Translations under genes and position numbers: made by a program
Notes under the pieces: generated by a model
Databases searched by the model: none
What the model was told of the DNA's origin: nothing
Seen by the model: the letters and a program-made list of their open reading frames with translations, nothing else
Part shown: piece by piece, positions 52,991 to 62,799 of the stretch
How positions within the stretch are numbered: the first letter of the stretch is position 1
How the letters are laid out: every line of letters begins with the position of its first letter
Assembly: GCF_900103815.1 (NCBI RefSeq)
Contig: NZ_FNHZ01000001.1
Coordinates: forward strand, 695,715-759,714
Length of the DNA: 64,000 nt
DNA from: Lachnospira pectinoschiza
GTDB lineage: Bacteria; Bacillota; Clostridia; Lachnospirales; Lachnospiraceae
Direction: 5' to 3'

Positions 52991-53024
52991 TGAACGCAGT
53001 GTAAGCAATCCCCCGCTTTACACT
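52991..53024 (+). mobile_element. cloverleaf element, copy C: 34-bp deletion remnant
   Basis: The first ~28 bases of the element (TGAACGCAGTG, then TAAGCAATCCCCCGCTT) are joined to its last bases (TTACACT). The junction is a CCGCTT shared by the left arm and the right end, so the ~130 internal bases were lost between short repeats. It has the expected ends of the family. Confidence 0.82.
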
Positions 53025-53139
53025 TGCAATTCTGTTTATTAATGATATAATTTATATATAAAAAGTACGTGATATAAATTTACTAGTTTATTATGAGTTA
53101 GTTTTATAAAACTTTCACTATTTATGGCTATACGGTAAG

Positions 53140-53200
53140 TTTACAACAGGTCTTGTAGTATGTTAAAATTAGCATTTGCAAGACCTGTTTTATTGTTTTG
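53140..53200 (+). terminator. terminator overlapping a promoter, before the M16C gene
   Basis: AACAGGTCTTG and CAAGACCTGTT pair, followed by TTATTGTTTT. Inside the loop is TAAAAT, 18 bases after TTTACA (53140-53145), so a promoter of the next gene may lie across the hairpin. The 311-base gap otherwise holds only element copy C and AT-rich sequence. Confidence 0.65.
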
Positions 53201-53271
53201 TAAGCTAGTAAATTAGCTATTTTTAACGCATTTGCTTATAGATAAAATTTTAAAAGAAAAGAGGACAGACT

Positions 53272-56241
53272 ATGGATTTAAAAGCACATTTTGACAAGTT
53301 AAAAAACTTTAGTCGAGGTGATTATGAGACTATTAGTGTTGAACAGTTAGAAGACCTTAATTCAGTAGGTTTATTACTTAAACATAAAAAGAGTGGTGCT
53401 AAGATTTGCTTAGTATCTAATGATGATAATAATAAGGTGTTTTCAATTGGCTTTAAGACACCTCCAACTAACGACACTGGAACTCAGCATATTATTGAAC
53501 ATTCAACTCTTTGCGGTTCAAGAAAGTACCCTGTAAAGGATCCTTTTGTTGAATTAGTTAAGGGTTCACTTAATACATTCCTTAATGCCATGACTTACCC
53601 AGATAAGACAATTTATCCTGTGGCAAGTTGTAATGACGTGGATTTTAAGAACTTAACTGACGTTTATATGGATGCAGTTTTCTATCCTAACATGTATAAG
53701 GAGAAGAAGATCTTTATGCAGGAGGGATGGCATTACGAATTAGAGAGTAAGGATGCACCACTTAAGTTCAACGGCGTTGTATTTAACGAAATGAAGGGTG
53801 CATTTTCATCAGCTGATGACGTCCTTGCTAGATATACATTTTCAAGTCTTTTCCCAGATAACAACTATAAGTATGAATCTGGCGGAGACCCAGAGGTTAT
53901 TCCTGATTTAACTTATGAGGAATTCTTAAAGTATCATGGTGAATATTATCATCCTGTGAATAGCTACATCTATATTTATGGTGACTTTGATATTAATGAA
54001 AGACTTGATTACTTAGCTAAGGAATATCTTGATAACTTTGATAAGGCAGATGTTAATATTAACACTGATATTGCCTATCAGAAGGGCTTTGATAAGCCTC
54101 TTGATTTAGTAAGAGAATATGCTATTGCCGATGATGAGTCAGAGGAGAATAATACATATTTTTCATATAACACAGTAGTTGGTACAAGTACTGATGATAA
54201 GTTATATCTTGCTATGGATATTCTAGATTATGCCTTAGTTCTTGCGCCAGGCGCACCACTAAAGCAGGCTTTAATTGATGCAGGTATTGGTACTGATATT
54301 TATTCTGATTTTGAATCTTCAGTTTATCAGCCAATTTACTCAATTGTAGCTAAGAATGCTAATGCAGCTAAGAAGGACGAGTTCGTTAAGGTAGTTAATG
54401 AGACTTTAACTAAGCTAAGAGATGAGGGTATTAATCCTAGATTATTACTTGCTGCTCTTAACTATTATGAATTTAAGTATAGAGAGGCAGATTACGGCCC
54501 ATTCCCTAAGGGACTTATGTACTACCTAAATATGAATGATAGCTGGTTTTATGATGAGACAAAGCCTTTTGTTCATGTTAAGGAAGGCAAGATTTACGCA
54601 GAATTAAGAGAAGAGATTGATAAGGGTTATTTTGAAAATTTAATCGATAAGTATTTACTTAACAATAACCACAAGTTAATTCTTACTCTAAATCCTAAGA
54701 AGGGCTTAGATGAGGCAAGAAGACAAAAGGAAGCTAAGAGACTTGCAGATTACAAGGCTACTTTAACAGATGAGCAGCTTGAGGAAATCATTAAGTCTAC
54801 TAAGGAATTAAAGGAATATCAGGATACTCCATCTAGTCAGAAGGACTTAGAGACAATTCCTATGCTTAAGCTCTCTGATATTGAGAAGAAGCCTGAAAAG
54901 CTCTACATCGATAAGAGAGAAGTTAACGGAGTGGACGTAGTATTTAGTGATTTATTTACTAATAAGATTGCCTACTCATTACTTTCTTTTGATTGTAAGG
55001 ATGTACCAGAAGAGCTTATTCCATACGTTGGCTTACTTTCAACTGTAATGACAGCTATGGATACAAAAAATTACAGCTATCAGGAATTAACTAATGAAAT
55101 CAATATTAACAGTGGTGGAATTAGAACTGATGGAGCTGCAATTTACTCAGATAAGGACGACTTAGATAAGTTTACAATTAGATATGAGTTAAAGGGTAAG
55201 TCCCTTTATAATAAGCTAGACTTCATCTTTGATATGTATAAGGAAATCATTTATACAACAAAGTTTGATGACTATAAGAGATTAAAGGAAATCCTTGCTA
55301 GAAGTAAGTCAAGACTTGAGGGCTCAATGGTTAGTGCAGGTAACACAGTGGCTGTTATGAATACACTTTCACAGTTCTCAAAGAAGGCTCACTATTCTAA
55401 CCTTATGAAGGGCTATCAGTATTACAGCTTTATTGAGCGCTTAAATGCTAACTTTGACGAGCTTAAGGAAACTATCGTTTCAAAGTTAAATGAGCTTGTT
55501 TCATACATTTTCAATAAGGATAATCTTGTAGTTCATATTACAGCTGATGACGAGGGCTACGAATTATTTGAGAAGTCTCTTAAGAAGTTCTTAGAGGATG
55601 TTCCTGATAATAAGTATGAAGTCGCTAAGCGTGAATATGTGCCAAAGAAGGTTAAGACTGGCTTTACATCTTCTTCACAGGTGCAGTATGTGGCTATGTG
55701 TGGAAATTATATTAAGGAAGGCTATGAATATACTGGCGCCCTAAAGGTATTAAAGGTTATCTTCTCTTATGATTATTTATGGATAAATGTAAGAGTTAAG
55801 GGTGGAGCTTATGGCTGTAACAGTAGTTTCCTAAGAAATGGTGATATGTATCTTTCAAGTTATAGAGATCCAAACTTAAAGGAAACTATTGATATCTTTA
55901 AAAAGGCTTATGAGTATGTAGAAAACTTTGATGTTTCAGATAGAGATATGTTAAAATATATCATTGGAACAATTAGTGATTTAGACACACCTCTAAATCC
56001 TTCAGCTAAGGGTATTAGATCCTTTAGCGCTTACTTAAGCAATGCGGATTACGACACATTTGCAAAGGAAAGAAAGGAAATTCTAGAGTGTGATGTTAAG
56101 GCTATTAAGGCCCTTGCACCAATTGTTAAATTAGCAATGGAACAGGATTACTTAAGCGTAGTAGGTAACCAGCAGGTAATCCAGGATAATAAGGAAATCT
56201 TTGATGAGGTTAAGCCTCTTATCCTATCTAGTGGAAACTAG
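53272..56241 (+). CDS. M16C family zinc metallopeptidase (presequence protease-like)
   Basis: A 989-residue insulinase-family peptidase. The inverted zinc motif H-x2-E-H is HIIEH, with His73, Glu76 and His77. The M16C-associated domain lies in the second half, and no signal peptide is present, so it is cytosolic. It should degrade short peptides, like the PreP/falcilysin group. AGAGGACAG precedes the ATG. The era gene begins 41 bases after the stop. Confidence 0.92.
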   Translation: MDLKAHFDKLKNFSRGDYETISVEQLEDLNSVGLLLKHKKSGAKICLVSNDDNNKVFSIGFKTPPTNDTGTQHIIEHSTLCGSRKYPVKDPFVELVKGSLNTFLNAMTYPDKTIYPVASCNDVDFKNLTDVYMDAVFYPNMYKEKKIFMQEGWHYELESKDAPLKFNGVVFNEMKGAFSSADDVLARYTFSSLFPDNNYKYESGGDPEVIPDLTYEEFLKYHGEYYHPVNSYIYIYGDFDINERLDYLAKEYLDNFDKADVNINTDIAYQKGFDKPLDLVREYAIADDESEENNTYFSYNTVVGTSTDDKLYLAMDILDYALVLAPGAPLKQALIDAGIGTDIYSDFESSVYQPIYSIVAKNANAAKKDEFVKVVNETLTKLRDEGINPRLLLAALNYYEFKYREADYGPFPKGLMYYLNMNDSWFYDETKPFVHVKEGKIYAELREEIDKGYFENLIDKYLLNNNHKLILTLNPKKGLDEARRQKEAKRLADYKATLTDEQLEEIIKSTKELKEYQDTPSSQKDLETIPMLKLSDIEKKPEKLYIDKREVNGVDVVFSDLFTNKIAYSLLSFDCKDVPEELIPYVGLLSTVMTAMDTKNYSYQELTNEININSGGIRTDGAAIYSDKDDLDKFTIRYELKGKSLYNKLDFIFDMYKEIIYTTKFDDYKRLKEILARSKSRLEGSMVSAGNTVAVMNTLSQFSKKAHYSNLMKGYQYYSFIERLNANFDELKETIVSKLNELVSYIFNKDNLVVHITADDEGYELFEKSLKKFLEDVPDNKYEVAKREYVPKKVKTGFTSSSQVQYVAMCGNYIKEGYEYTGALKVLKVIFSYDYLWINVRVKGGAYGCNSSFLRNGDMYLSSYRDPNLKETIDIFKKAYEYVENFDVSDRDMLKYIIGTISDLDTPLNPSAKGIRSFSAYLSNADYDTFAKERKEILECDVKAIKALAPIVKLAMEQDYLSVVGNQQVIQDNKEIFDEVKPLILSSGN

Positions 56242-56281
56242 AAAAATGGTTATGATGAGATAGTAAGAAAGGAATTAATTA

Positions 56282-57262
56282 ATGAATTTAGACGAAATGC
56301 TTGCAGCTAGTGGTATTACAGGAAATGGTGCCACAGCTAATAATGAAAACCTTAAGTCAGGTTTTGTAACATTTATTGGAAGACCAAACGTAGGTAAATC
56401 AACACTTATGAACAATATCATAGGTCAGAAGATTGCCATTACTTCTAATAAGCCACAGACAACAAGAAATAGAATCCAGACAGTTTATACTGATGAGAGA
56501 GGACAGATTGTCTTTGTTGATACACCAGGTATTCATAAAGCTAAGAATAAGCTTGGAGAGTACATGGTTAACGCAGCAGAGCGTACAATCAAGGATGTGG
56601 ATGTTATATGTTATTTAGTTGAACCTAAGGCTTTCATAGGTGAAGCAGAATCAAAGATTTTAGAGCGTCTTAAAAATGTAAAGAAGCCTATAATCCTTGT
56701 TATTAATAAGATAGATATGGTTAAGAAGGAAGAGGTTCTTCCTGTAATTGATATGTATAGAAAGGAACTTGAATTTGATGAGATAGTTCCTGTATCTGCA
56801 AGAAATGGTAACAATGTAGAGGATTTAAAGGAAGCTATCTTTGACTATCTTCCATATGGTCCAATGTATTATGATGCAGATACTGTTACAGATCAGCCAA
56901 TGCGTCAGATTATTGCTGAACTTATTAGAGAGAAGGCTCTTTATTGTCTAGAAGATGAAATTCCTCACGGTATTGCTGTCGAAATCAATATGCTTAAGGA
57001 AAGACAGACAACTAATAAAAAGCCTATTACTGATATTGATGCCACAATTATATGTGAAAGAGATTCTCATAAGGGAATTATTATTGGTAAGGGCGGCAAT
57101 ATGCTTAAAAGAATTGGAACTGATGCTCGCTTCGAAATCGAGAAGCAGTTAGAGATGAAGGTTAATTTAAAGCTCTGGGTTAAGGTTAAGAAGGAGTGGA
57201 GAGATAGCGATATCTTAATGAAAAACTTCGGCTATGATAAAAAAGACCTTGCAGACAACTAA
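56282..57262 (+). CDS. era: GTPase Era
   Basis: A 326-residue GTPase that acts in 16S rRNA/30S maturation. After an unusual N-terminal extension of about 26 residues come GRPNVGKST (G1), DTPG (G3) and NKID (G4), then the KH domain with GIIIGKGGNMLKRIG. The rest is standard. AAGGAATTAATT precedes the start; a shorter product starting near the G domain cannot be ruled out but no better site is present. Confidence 0.95.
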   Translation: MNLDEMLAASGITGNGATANNENLKSGFVTFIGRPNVGKSTLMNNIIGQKIAITSNKPQTTRNRIQTVYTDERGQIVFVDTPGIHKAKNKLGEYMVNAAERTIKDVDVICYLVEPKAFIGEAESKILERLKNVKKPIILVINKIDMVKKEEVLPVIDMYRKELEFDEIVPVSARNGNNVEDLKEAIFDYLPYGPMYYDADTVTDQPMRQIIAELIREKALYCLEDEIPHGIAVEINMLKERQTTNKKPITDIDATIICERDSHKGIIIGKGGNMLKRIGTDARFEIEKQLEMKVNLKLWVKVKKEWRDSDILMKNFGYDKKDLADN

Positions 57263-57309
57263 AAGGCTTAAATTAACAATTGCCAAATTTAATATTATGT
57301 TATAAACTA

Positions 57310-57346
57310 AAAAAGCTAGTTATCTTCCAGATAACTAGCTTTATAA
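57310..57346 (+). terminator. terminator-like hairpin after era
   Basis: AAAGCTAGTTATCT-TCC-AGATAACTAGCTTT, a 14-bp perfect stem. The T run is short (TTTAT), so efficiency may be modest. Confidence 0.75.
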
Positions 57347-57387
57347 GTAATTAAGTCTAATAGACTATAATAAAAAGGAGTTTCAAT

Positions 57388-58776
57388 ATGGAAAAGACAA
57401 TGGAGAAGATTGTTGCCTTAGCTAAGGCAAGAGGCTTTGTATATCCAGGTTCTGAAATCTATGGTGGTCTTGCTAATACATGGGATTACGGTAATCTTGG
57501 TGTTGAGCTTAAGAACAATGTTAAGAGAGCTTGGTGGCAGAAATTTATTCAGGAGAATCCTTACAACGTTGGTGTTGACTGTGCTATTCTTATGAATCCA
57601 CAGACATGGGTAGCATCAGGTCACTTAGGTGGTTTCTCAGATCCTTTAATGGACTGTAAGGAATGTCATGAAAGATTTAGAGCTGACAAGATCATTGAAG
57701 ATTGGGCAGCAGACAATAACTACGAACTTGAGTCATCAGTAGATGGTTGGACTCAGGAATATATGAAGAACTTCATCGATGAGCATGAAATTAATTGTCC
57801 TTCTTGTGGAAAGCATAACTTCACAGAAATTAGACAGTTTAACCTTATGTTCAAGACTTTCCAGGGTGTTACAGAAGATGCTAAGAATACAGTTTATCTT
57901 CGTCCAGAAACAGCTCAGGGTATTTTCGTTAACTTTAAGAACGTTCAGAGAACTTCAAGAAAGAAGGTACCATTTGGTATTGGACAGGTAGGTAAGTCAT
58001 TCCGTAATGAAATTACTCCTGGTAACTTTACATTTAGAACAAGAGAATTCGAGCAGATGGAATTAGAGTTCTTCTGCAAGCCAGGTACTGACCTTGAATG
58101 GTTCCAGTATTGGAGAGGCTTCTGCCGTGATTGGTTACTTTCTCTTGGTATCAAGGAAGATGAAATGAGACTTAGAGATCATGATCCAGAAGAATTAGCA
58201 TTCTACTCTAAGGGTACAACAGATATCGAATTCTTATTCCCATTTGGTTGGGGTGAATTATGGGGTATCGCTGATAGAACTGATTACGATCTTACTCAGC
58301 ATCAGACAACATCAGGTGAGGATATGTCTTACTTTGATGATGAAGCTAAGGAAAAGTATGTACCATACGTTATTGAGCCATCACTTGGTGCAGATAGAGT
58401 TACACTTGCATTCCTTTGTGCAGCTTATGATGAAGAAGAATTAGAAGGCGGCGACGTAAGAACTGTTCTTCACTTCCATCCAGCACTTGCTCCTGTAAAG
58501 ATTGGTATTTTACCACTTTCTAAGAAGTTAAACGAAGGCGCAGAGAAAGTATATGCAGAACTTTCTAAGTACTACAACTGCGAATTCGATGATAGAGGAA
58601 ACATCGGTAAGAGATATAGAAGATTAGATGAAATCGGAACTCCTTACTGTATTACATATGACTTTGATTCTGAAGAAGATGGTTGCGTAACTGTTCGTGA
58701 TAGAGATACTATGGAACAGGAAAGAGTTGCAATTGCAGATCTTAAGGCATACTTCGAAGACAAATTTAGATTTTAA
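57388..58776 (+). CDS. glyS: glycine-tRNA ligase (class II, single-chain type)
   Basis: A 462-residue dimeric glycyl-tRNA synthetase. The N-terminal [21 protein letters not shown] is characteristic. Class II motif 2 shows as FRNEITP with [14 protein letters not shown], and motif 3 as GADRVTL. The C-terminal anticodon-binding domain is complete. It charges tRNA-Gly. AAGGAGTTTCAAT precedes the start. There is no T-box leader in the 125-base gap upstream. A copy of the purL-type hairpin motif follows the stop. Confidence 0.97.
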   Translation: MEKTMEKIVALAKARGFVYPGSEIYGGLANTWDYGNLGVELKNNVKRAWWQKFIQENPYNVGVDCAILMNPQTWVASGHLGGFSDPLMDCKECHERFRADKIIEDWAADNNYELESSVDGWTQEYMKNFIDEHEINCPSCGKHNFTEIRQFNLMFKTFQGVTEDAKNTVYLRPETAQGIFVNFKNVQRTSRKKVPFGIGQVGKSFRNEITPGNFTFRTREFEQMELEFFCKPGTDLEWFQYWRGFCRDWLLSLGIKEDEMRLRDHDPEELAFYSKGTTDIEFLFPFGWGELWGIADRTDYDLTQHQTTSGEDMSYFDDEAKEKYVPYVIEPSLGADRVTLAFLCAAYDEEELEGGDVRTVLHFHPALAPVKIGILPLSKKLNEGAEKVYAELSKYYNCEFDDRGNIGKRYRRLDEIGTPYCITYDFDSEEDGCVTVRDRDTMEQERVAIADLKAYFEDKFRF

Positions 58777-58780
58777 GCAC

Positions 58781-58854
58781 TGTAGCAATTGTTTTACAAT
58801 TGCTATGTAGCCGGAGCCTCGCAGCGAAGCTGCCTCTAATGGCGACGGTTCTCA
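58781..58854 (+). repeat. structured 3' motif, single unit, after glyS
   Basis: Same architecture as 29000-29149: TAGCAATTGT-TTT-ACAATTGCTA, TGTAG linker, then CCG-GA-GCC pairing with GGC-GA-CGG around an inner GCAGC-GAA-GCTGC hairpin and TCTAAT, ending TTCTCA. Stem sequences differ from the purL units but pairing is kept. A truncated ATGTAG restart follows at about 58862. Confidence 0.75.
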
Positions 58855-58876
58855 AATTGATATGTAGTCGGATTTC

Positions 58877-58910
58877 AAAGGCTGTTACTAATGTAGCAGC
58901 CTTTTTTTTA
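58877..58910 (+). terminator. intrinsic terminator of glyS
   Basis: GGCTGTTAC and GTAGCAGCC pair over 9 bp with one wobble, followed by a T8 run. Confidence 0.88.
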
Positions 58911-58964
58911 TTGCCTATTTGGAGTATAATTAAGGGGATTATTAGCTAACTGAAAGGATATCTT

Positions 58965-59711
58965 ATGGCAGAAGTAATTAATGTTACGGGAATTATTTTA
59001 TCTAGCATGCCAGTAGGTGAGTCAGATAGAAGAATTGTTATTTTAACAAAAGAATTAGGTAAGATAAGTGCTTTTGCTAAAGGTGCTAGACGACCTAATA
59101 GCAGCTTGATAGGGCTTACAAGACCCTTTATCTTTGCTGATTTTGAAGTTTATAGAGGAAGGAATTCCTACACCATATATAAGGCCGTGGCAAAAGAGTA
59201 TTTTGAAAAGTTAGTAACTGACTTGGATGCGGTTTGCTATGGCTATTATTTTGCAGAAATTGCAGATTATTACTCAAGAGAAAACCTTGAGGCGAAGGAG
59301 CTTATAAACCTTTTATATGTAAGCCTTAAGGCCCTTTTAAAGGAGCAGATTCCAAACGCCTTAATTAGATACATTTACGAGTTAAGAATGATTGCCATTA
59401 ATGGAGAGTGCCCGGATTTCTTCTCTTGTAGAAAATGTGGCAAGGAAGATAATTTATTATTTTACGCAAAGGATCTTAATGGGGTAGTTTGTGGCGATTG
59501 TATAACAGAGAGCTTTGCATCAGTAAGACTTAGTAAAGATGCCCTCTATACACTACAGTATATCGTTACAAGCCCTCTTAATAAGCTTTATACTTTTACA
59601 CTAAACGATGAGACTTTTAGAATTATTGCTAGTGTAATTAACAGGCTTGAGGACATTTGCTTTGACAAGAAATTCAAATCTAAAGATATGTTATTAGAAG
59701 AAATACTTTAA
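58965..59711 (+). CDS. recO: DNA repair protein RecO
   Basis: A 248-residue mediator that loads RecA with RecR. The OB-fold N-terminus reads VTGIILSSMPVGESDRRIVILTKELGK, and the C-terminal helical part holds a zinc site with CRKCG and CGDC. Length is typical. It is preceded by a TATAAT-like -10 at 58925 and GAAAGGATATCTT before the ATG. It begins the transcription unit that continues through the zinc-ribbon membrane protein and rarA. Confidence 0.93.
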   Translation: MAEVINVTGIILSSMPVGESDRRIVILTKELGKISAFAKGARRPNSSLIGLTRPFIFADFEVYRGRNSYTIYKAVAKEYFEKLVTDLDAVCYGYYFAEIADYYSRENLEAKELINLLYVSLKALLKEQIPNALIRYIYELRMIAINGECPDFFSCRKCGKEDNLLFYAKDLNGVVCGDCITESFASVRLSKDALYTLQYIVTSPLNKLYTFTLNDETFRIIASVINRLEDICFDKKFKSKDMLLEEIL

Positions 59712-59774
59712 ATAGTTAGTATAATAATGTAAAATAATATTAATAAATATAGATTAAAGAGTTGAGGTGAGATT

Positions 59775-61469
59775 ATGCTTTGTCCAAAGTGTGGTCAGGA
59801 ATATGAAGGCCCTCAGTGTCCACGTTGTGATGGACCTGTGGTTCTTGTAAATAATTCGGATTACCTTAAAAGAAAGAAGGCCTACGAAGAGAGACTTAAA
59901 AACAGGGGTAAGGAAGAATTAGAAGAAGATAAAAAAGAAGAGAAAAAAGAATTTGATTTGATGGAAGTTGTAGATGGTCTATTTTCTGAGGAGAATAAAA
60001 TGTCTAAGCTTAAAAGAAAGGCCAGGGGCTTAGTAAAGAAGCTTAGAAAGTCTAAGAGAAAGTCAACTAAAGACACCAAGTCTTCAAATAAGAATAATGA
60101 GAACAATGAAGAAGGACCGCTTAAGTCTGTTTCAATTAGAAAGGCTAAGAAATTCAAATATAACATTAGAAGAATAGCCTTTTTAGTGGCAGCTCTAGTG
60201 TGCTTAGTCCTTATAATTGTTGGAATTTATAAGTTGGTAACAAGAAAGAATTACGAGCTTTTCTTTAGCTATAACGACAAGATTTACAATGTAACAGATC
60301 TAGAGTCTAGCTATGTTTGTGACGAGTCGGATGCTGTATTTGCTGTGGATGGGAAAACATTTTACCAGGCAGAAAACCTTGATATAGAGGGCAGCATAAA
60401 GCAGGAGATGGCAAGTAATGACGGCGATTATTTAGCTTTCGTTTCCTATCTTGAGGATGGCAACTACGAAATCATTGTTAATACAAGTAAGGGAACAGTT
60501 AAGCTTGCCACTAACAAAAATTCAAAGGAATTAGTAGCCCTAAGAGATAGCGGAGTTTTGATTTATACTGAAACTGAAGAGCTAAATGACGAGGGTGGTA
60601 CAGGTAGCAAGAGCTTAAACGTTGTATTTTTTGATGGCCTTGAATATCAAACCATTAATTTAAGCGAGGATATCAGTAAATATTATGTTTATACAGCCCA
60701 AAACCTTGTGGTGGCAGTAGATAATGATGGTAATTTATTTGAATATAACTATAAGACTAAGAAAAAGACTAGTCTTGAGGGAAATGTAACTAATCTTTTA
60801 GGCATGAGTTCAGATAATTACAATTACTACAGCTATAGTGCTGATTTAGTAAATGAGTGGGATAAGGCTAATAGCTTTGTCTATGCCATTGGTTATGTTT
60901 ATTATCTATATGATATTAAGGATGCTAAATCTACAGTTCTTACTAAGTCCTCAGACTCAAGCATGGAGTTTATCTATGATGAGGCTAATAATTATATATA
61001 TGCTCTTAATACTAATACAGTTTATTCTGCAAAGCTTGATGGGGACACAGTATCAAGTCTTGAGGAACTAGATAATATTAAGACTGCAAGAAATGTGGTG
61101 TATAATTATTCTACAAAGGAACTTTACTTTATTGATGGAGATTCTAATTTAGTTAGGGTTAAGAAGGGCGAGGAAAAGGAACTTGAAAGCAATGTTTATG
61201 ATGGTTCCCTTAGCCTTGTAAGTAATGATAGTAAGGCTATTTGCTATATAGTTGATAATAGTATTTATTATAGAAAATCTTCCACAGCCGCAGCTGTAAA
61301 GATTTACACAGGAGATAATCTTACTACTAACATTGGTATGGTAAAATATAAGAATAAGCTATATTTCTACGCATCAAGCGAGCTTTTATGCACTTGCTCA
61401 ACTAAGGGAGGATCTCTTAGTGAGGTAGGAAAGATAGCAAGATTCTGGTTAGGAACTAAGTTAAAGTAA
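59775..61469 (+). CDS. zinc-ribbon single-pass membrane protein, function unknown
   Basis: A 564-residue protein. A CPKCG...CPRC zinc ribbon sits at residues 3-18. A Lys/Glu-rich stretch covers about 30-130, a transmembrane helix about 136-157 (IAFLVAALVCLVLIIVGIY), and an outer domain follows. The outer part has repeated Tyr-rich, beta-propeller-like blades (for example VVYNYSTKELYFIDGDSNLVRV). It may sense an extracytoplasmic signal, but no enzyme motif is seen. It lies between recO and rarA with GAGGTGAG at the start. Confidence 0.8.
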   Translation: MLCPKCGQEYEGPQCPRCDGPVVLVNNSDYLKRKKAYEERLKNRGKEELEEDKKEEKKEFDLMEVVDGLFSEENKMSKLKRKARGLVKKLRKSKRKSTKDTKSSNKNNENNEEGPLKSVSIRKAKKFKYNIRRIAFLVAALVCLVLIIVGIYKLVTRKNYELFFSYNDKIYNVTDLESSYVCDESDAVFAVDGKTFYQAENLDIEGSIKQEMASNDGDYLAFVSYLEDGNYEIIVNTSKGTVKLATNKNSKELVALRDSGVLIYTETEELNDEGGTGSKSLNVVFFDGLEYQTINLSEDISKYYVYTAQNLVVAVDNDGNLFEYNYKTKKKTSLEGNVTNLLGMSSDNYNYYSYSADLVNEWDKANSFVYAIGYVYYLYDIKDAKSTVLTKSSDSSMEFIYDEANNYIYALNTNTVYSAKLDGDTVSSLEELDNIKTARNVVYNYSTKELYFIDGDSNLVRVKKGEEKELESNVYDGSLSLVSNDSKAICYIVDNSIYYRKSSTAAAVKIYTGDNLTTNIGMVKYKNKLYFYASSELLCTCSTKGGSLSEVGKIARFWLGTKLK

Positions 61470-61491
61470 ATAGGACAAGTTAGGTATTAAT

Positions 61492-62757
61492 ATGGATTTG
61501 TTTGATTATATGAGAGAAAATAATAGCAAGAAGGAATCCCCTCTTGCTATGCGACTAAGACCTAAGACATTAGATGATATAGTAGGTCAGGAGCACATAA
61601 TTGGTAAGGATAGCTTACTTTATAGAGCAATTAAGGCAGATAAGTTAAGCTCAGTTATCTTTTATGGACCTCCAGGAACAGGAAAGACAACCCTTGCAAA
61701 AGTTATTGCCAATACAACAAGCGCAGACTTTAGACAGATAAATGCCACAATAGCCGGTAAAAAGGATATGGAAGAAGTGGTTAAGGCTGCTAAGGATAAC
61801 CTGGCTATGTATGGGAAAAAGACAATACTTTTTATAGATGAGATTCACAGATTTAATAAGGGGCAGCAGGACTTCCTCCTTCCTTATGTGGAGGATGGAA
61901 CTTTAGTATTAGTAGGTGCAACTACTGAGAATCCTTACTTTGAAGTAAATGCCGCTCTTATATCTAGATCAATTATTTTTGAACTTATGCCTTTGAAAAA
62001 AGAAGACATAAAGGTAATTTTAAAGAGAGCCGTTTATGATGAAGTTAATGGTATGGGTTCCTATAATGCTGAAATTGATGAAGAGGCACTTGATTTTCTA
62101 GCAGATATTTCTAATGGAGATGCTAGAAGCGCTCTAAATGCCATTGAGCTTGGCATTTTAACAACAGATAAAAGCGAAGATGGAAAGATACATATCGATA
62201 TAGAAGTAGCACAAAACTGTATTCAAAAAAGGGCAGTAAGATATGATAGTGACGGGGATAATCACTATGATACAATTTCAGCTTTTATAAAGAGTATGAG
62301 AGGTTCAGACCCAGATGCAGTTGCTTATTATCTAGCTAAGATGCTTTATGCTGGGGAAGATATAAAGTTTATTGCTAGAAGAATTATGATTTGTGCTAGT
62401 GAAGATGTAGGAATGGCAGATCCTAATGCACTAAATGTTGCAGTTTCTGCCTGCCTTGCAGTTGAAAGAGTGGGTATGCCAGAGGCTAGAATAATCTTAG
62501 CAGAGGCAGCTATTTATATAGCCAAGGCGCCAAAGAGTAATGCAAGTTATATGGCAATTGATAGAGCTCTAGAATTTGTAAAGACTCATAAGCAGGTGCC
62601 GGTGCCAACACATTTGCAAGACGCCCATTATAAGGGGGCCGCAAAGCTTGGACATGGAGTTGGTTATAAGTATCCACATGCCTATCCAGGACATTTCGTG
62701 GAGCAGCAGTATTTGCCAGACGAATACAAAGAGGAGAAGTTTTATATTGAAGAGTAG
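61492..62757 (+). CDS. rarA: replication-associated recombination protein RarA/MgsA
   Basis: A 421-residue AAA+ ATPase acting at stalled replication forks. PLAMRLRPKTLDDIVGQEHI starts the core, followed by Walker A GPPGTGKTTLAK, Walker B LFIDEIHRFNK, sensor ATTENPYFEVN and SRS arginine finger. The C-terminal tetramerisation region (KAPKSN, HYKGAAKLGHGVGYKYPH) is complete. It starts 22 bases after the preceding stop. Confidence 0.96.
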   Translation: MDLFDYMRENNSKKESPLAMRLRPKTLDDIVGQEHIIGKDSLLYRAIKADKLSSVIFYGPPGTGKTTLAKVIANTTSADFRQINATIAGKKDMEEVVKAAKDNLAMYGKKTILFIDEIHRFNKGQQDFLLPYVEDGTLVLVGATTENPYFEVNAALISRSIIFELMPLKKEDIKVILKRAVYDEVNGMGSYNAEIDEEALDFLADISNGDARSALNAIELGILTTDKSEDGKIHIDIEVAQNCIQKRAVRYDSDGDNHYDTISAFIKSMRGSDPDAVAYYLAKMLYAGEDIKFIARRIMICASEDVGMADPNALNVAVSACLAVERVGMPEARIILAEAAIYIAKAPKSNASYMAIDRALEFVKTHKQVPVPTHLQDAHYKGAAKLGHGVGYKYPHAYPGHFVEQQYLPDEYKEEKFYIEE

Positions 62758-62799
62758 ATGCTAGATTTTTAAACTAGTTAAAAATGGGAGGGGTTCCAA

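Noticed and set aside
57263..57387. T-box leader before glyS
   Set aside because: The gap is too short and lacks a T-box sequence; only an era terminator is visible.
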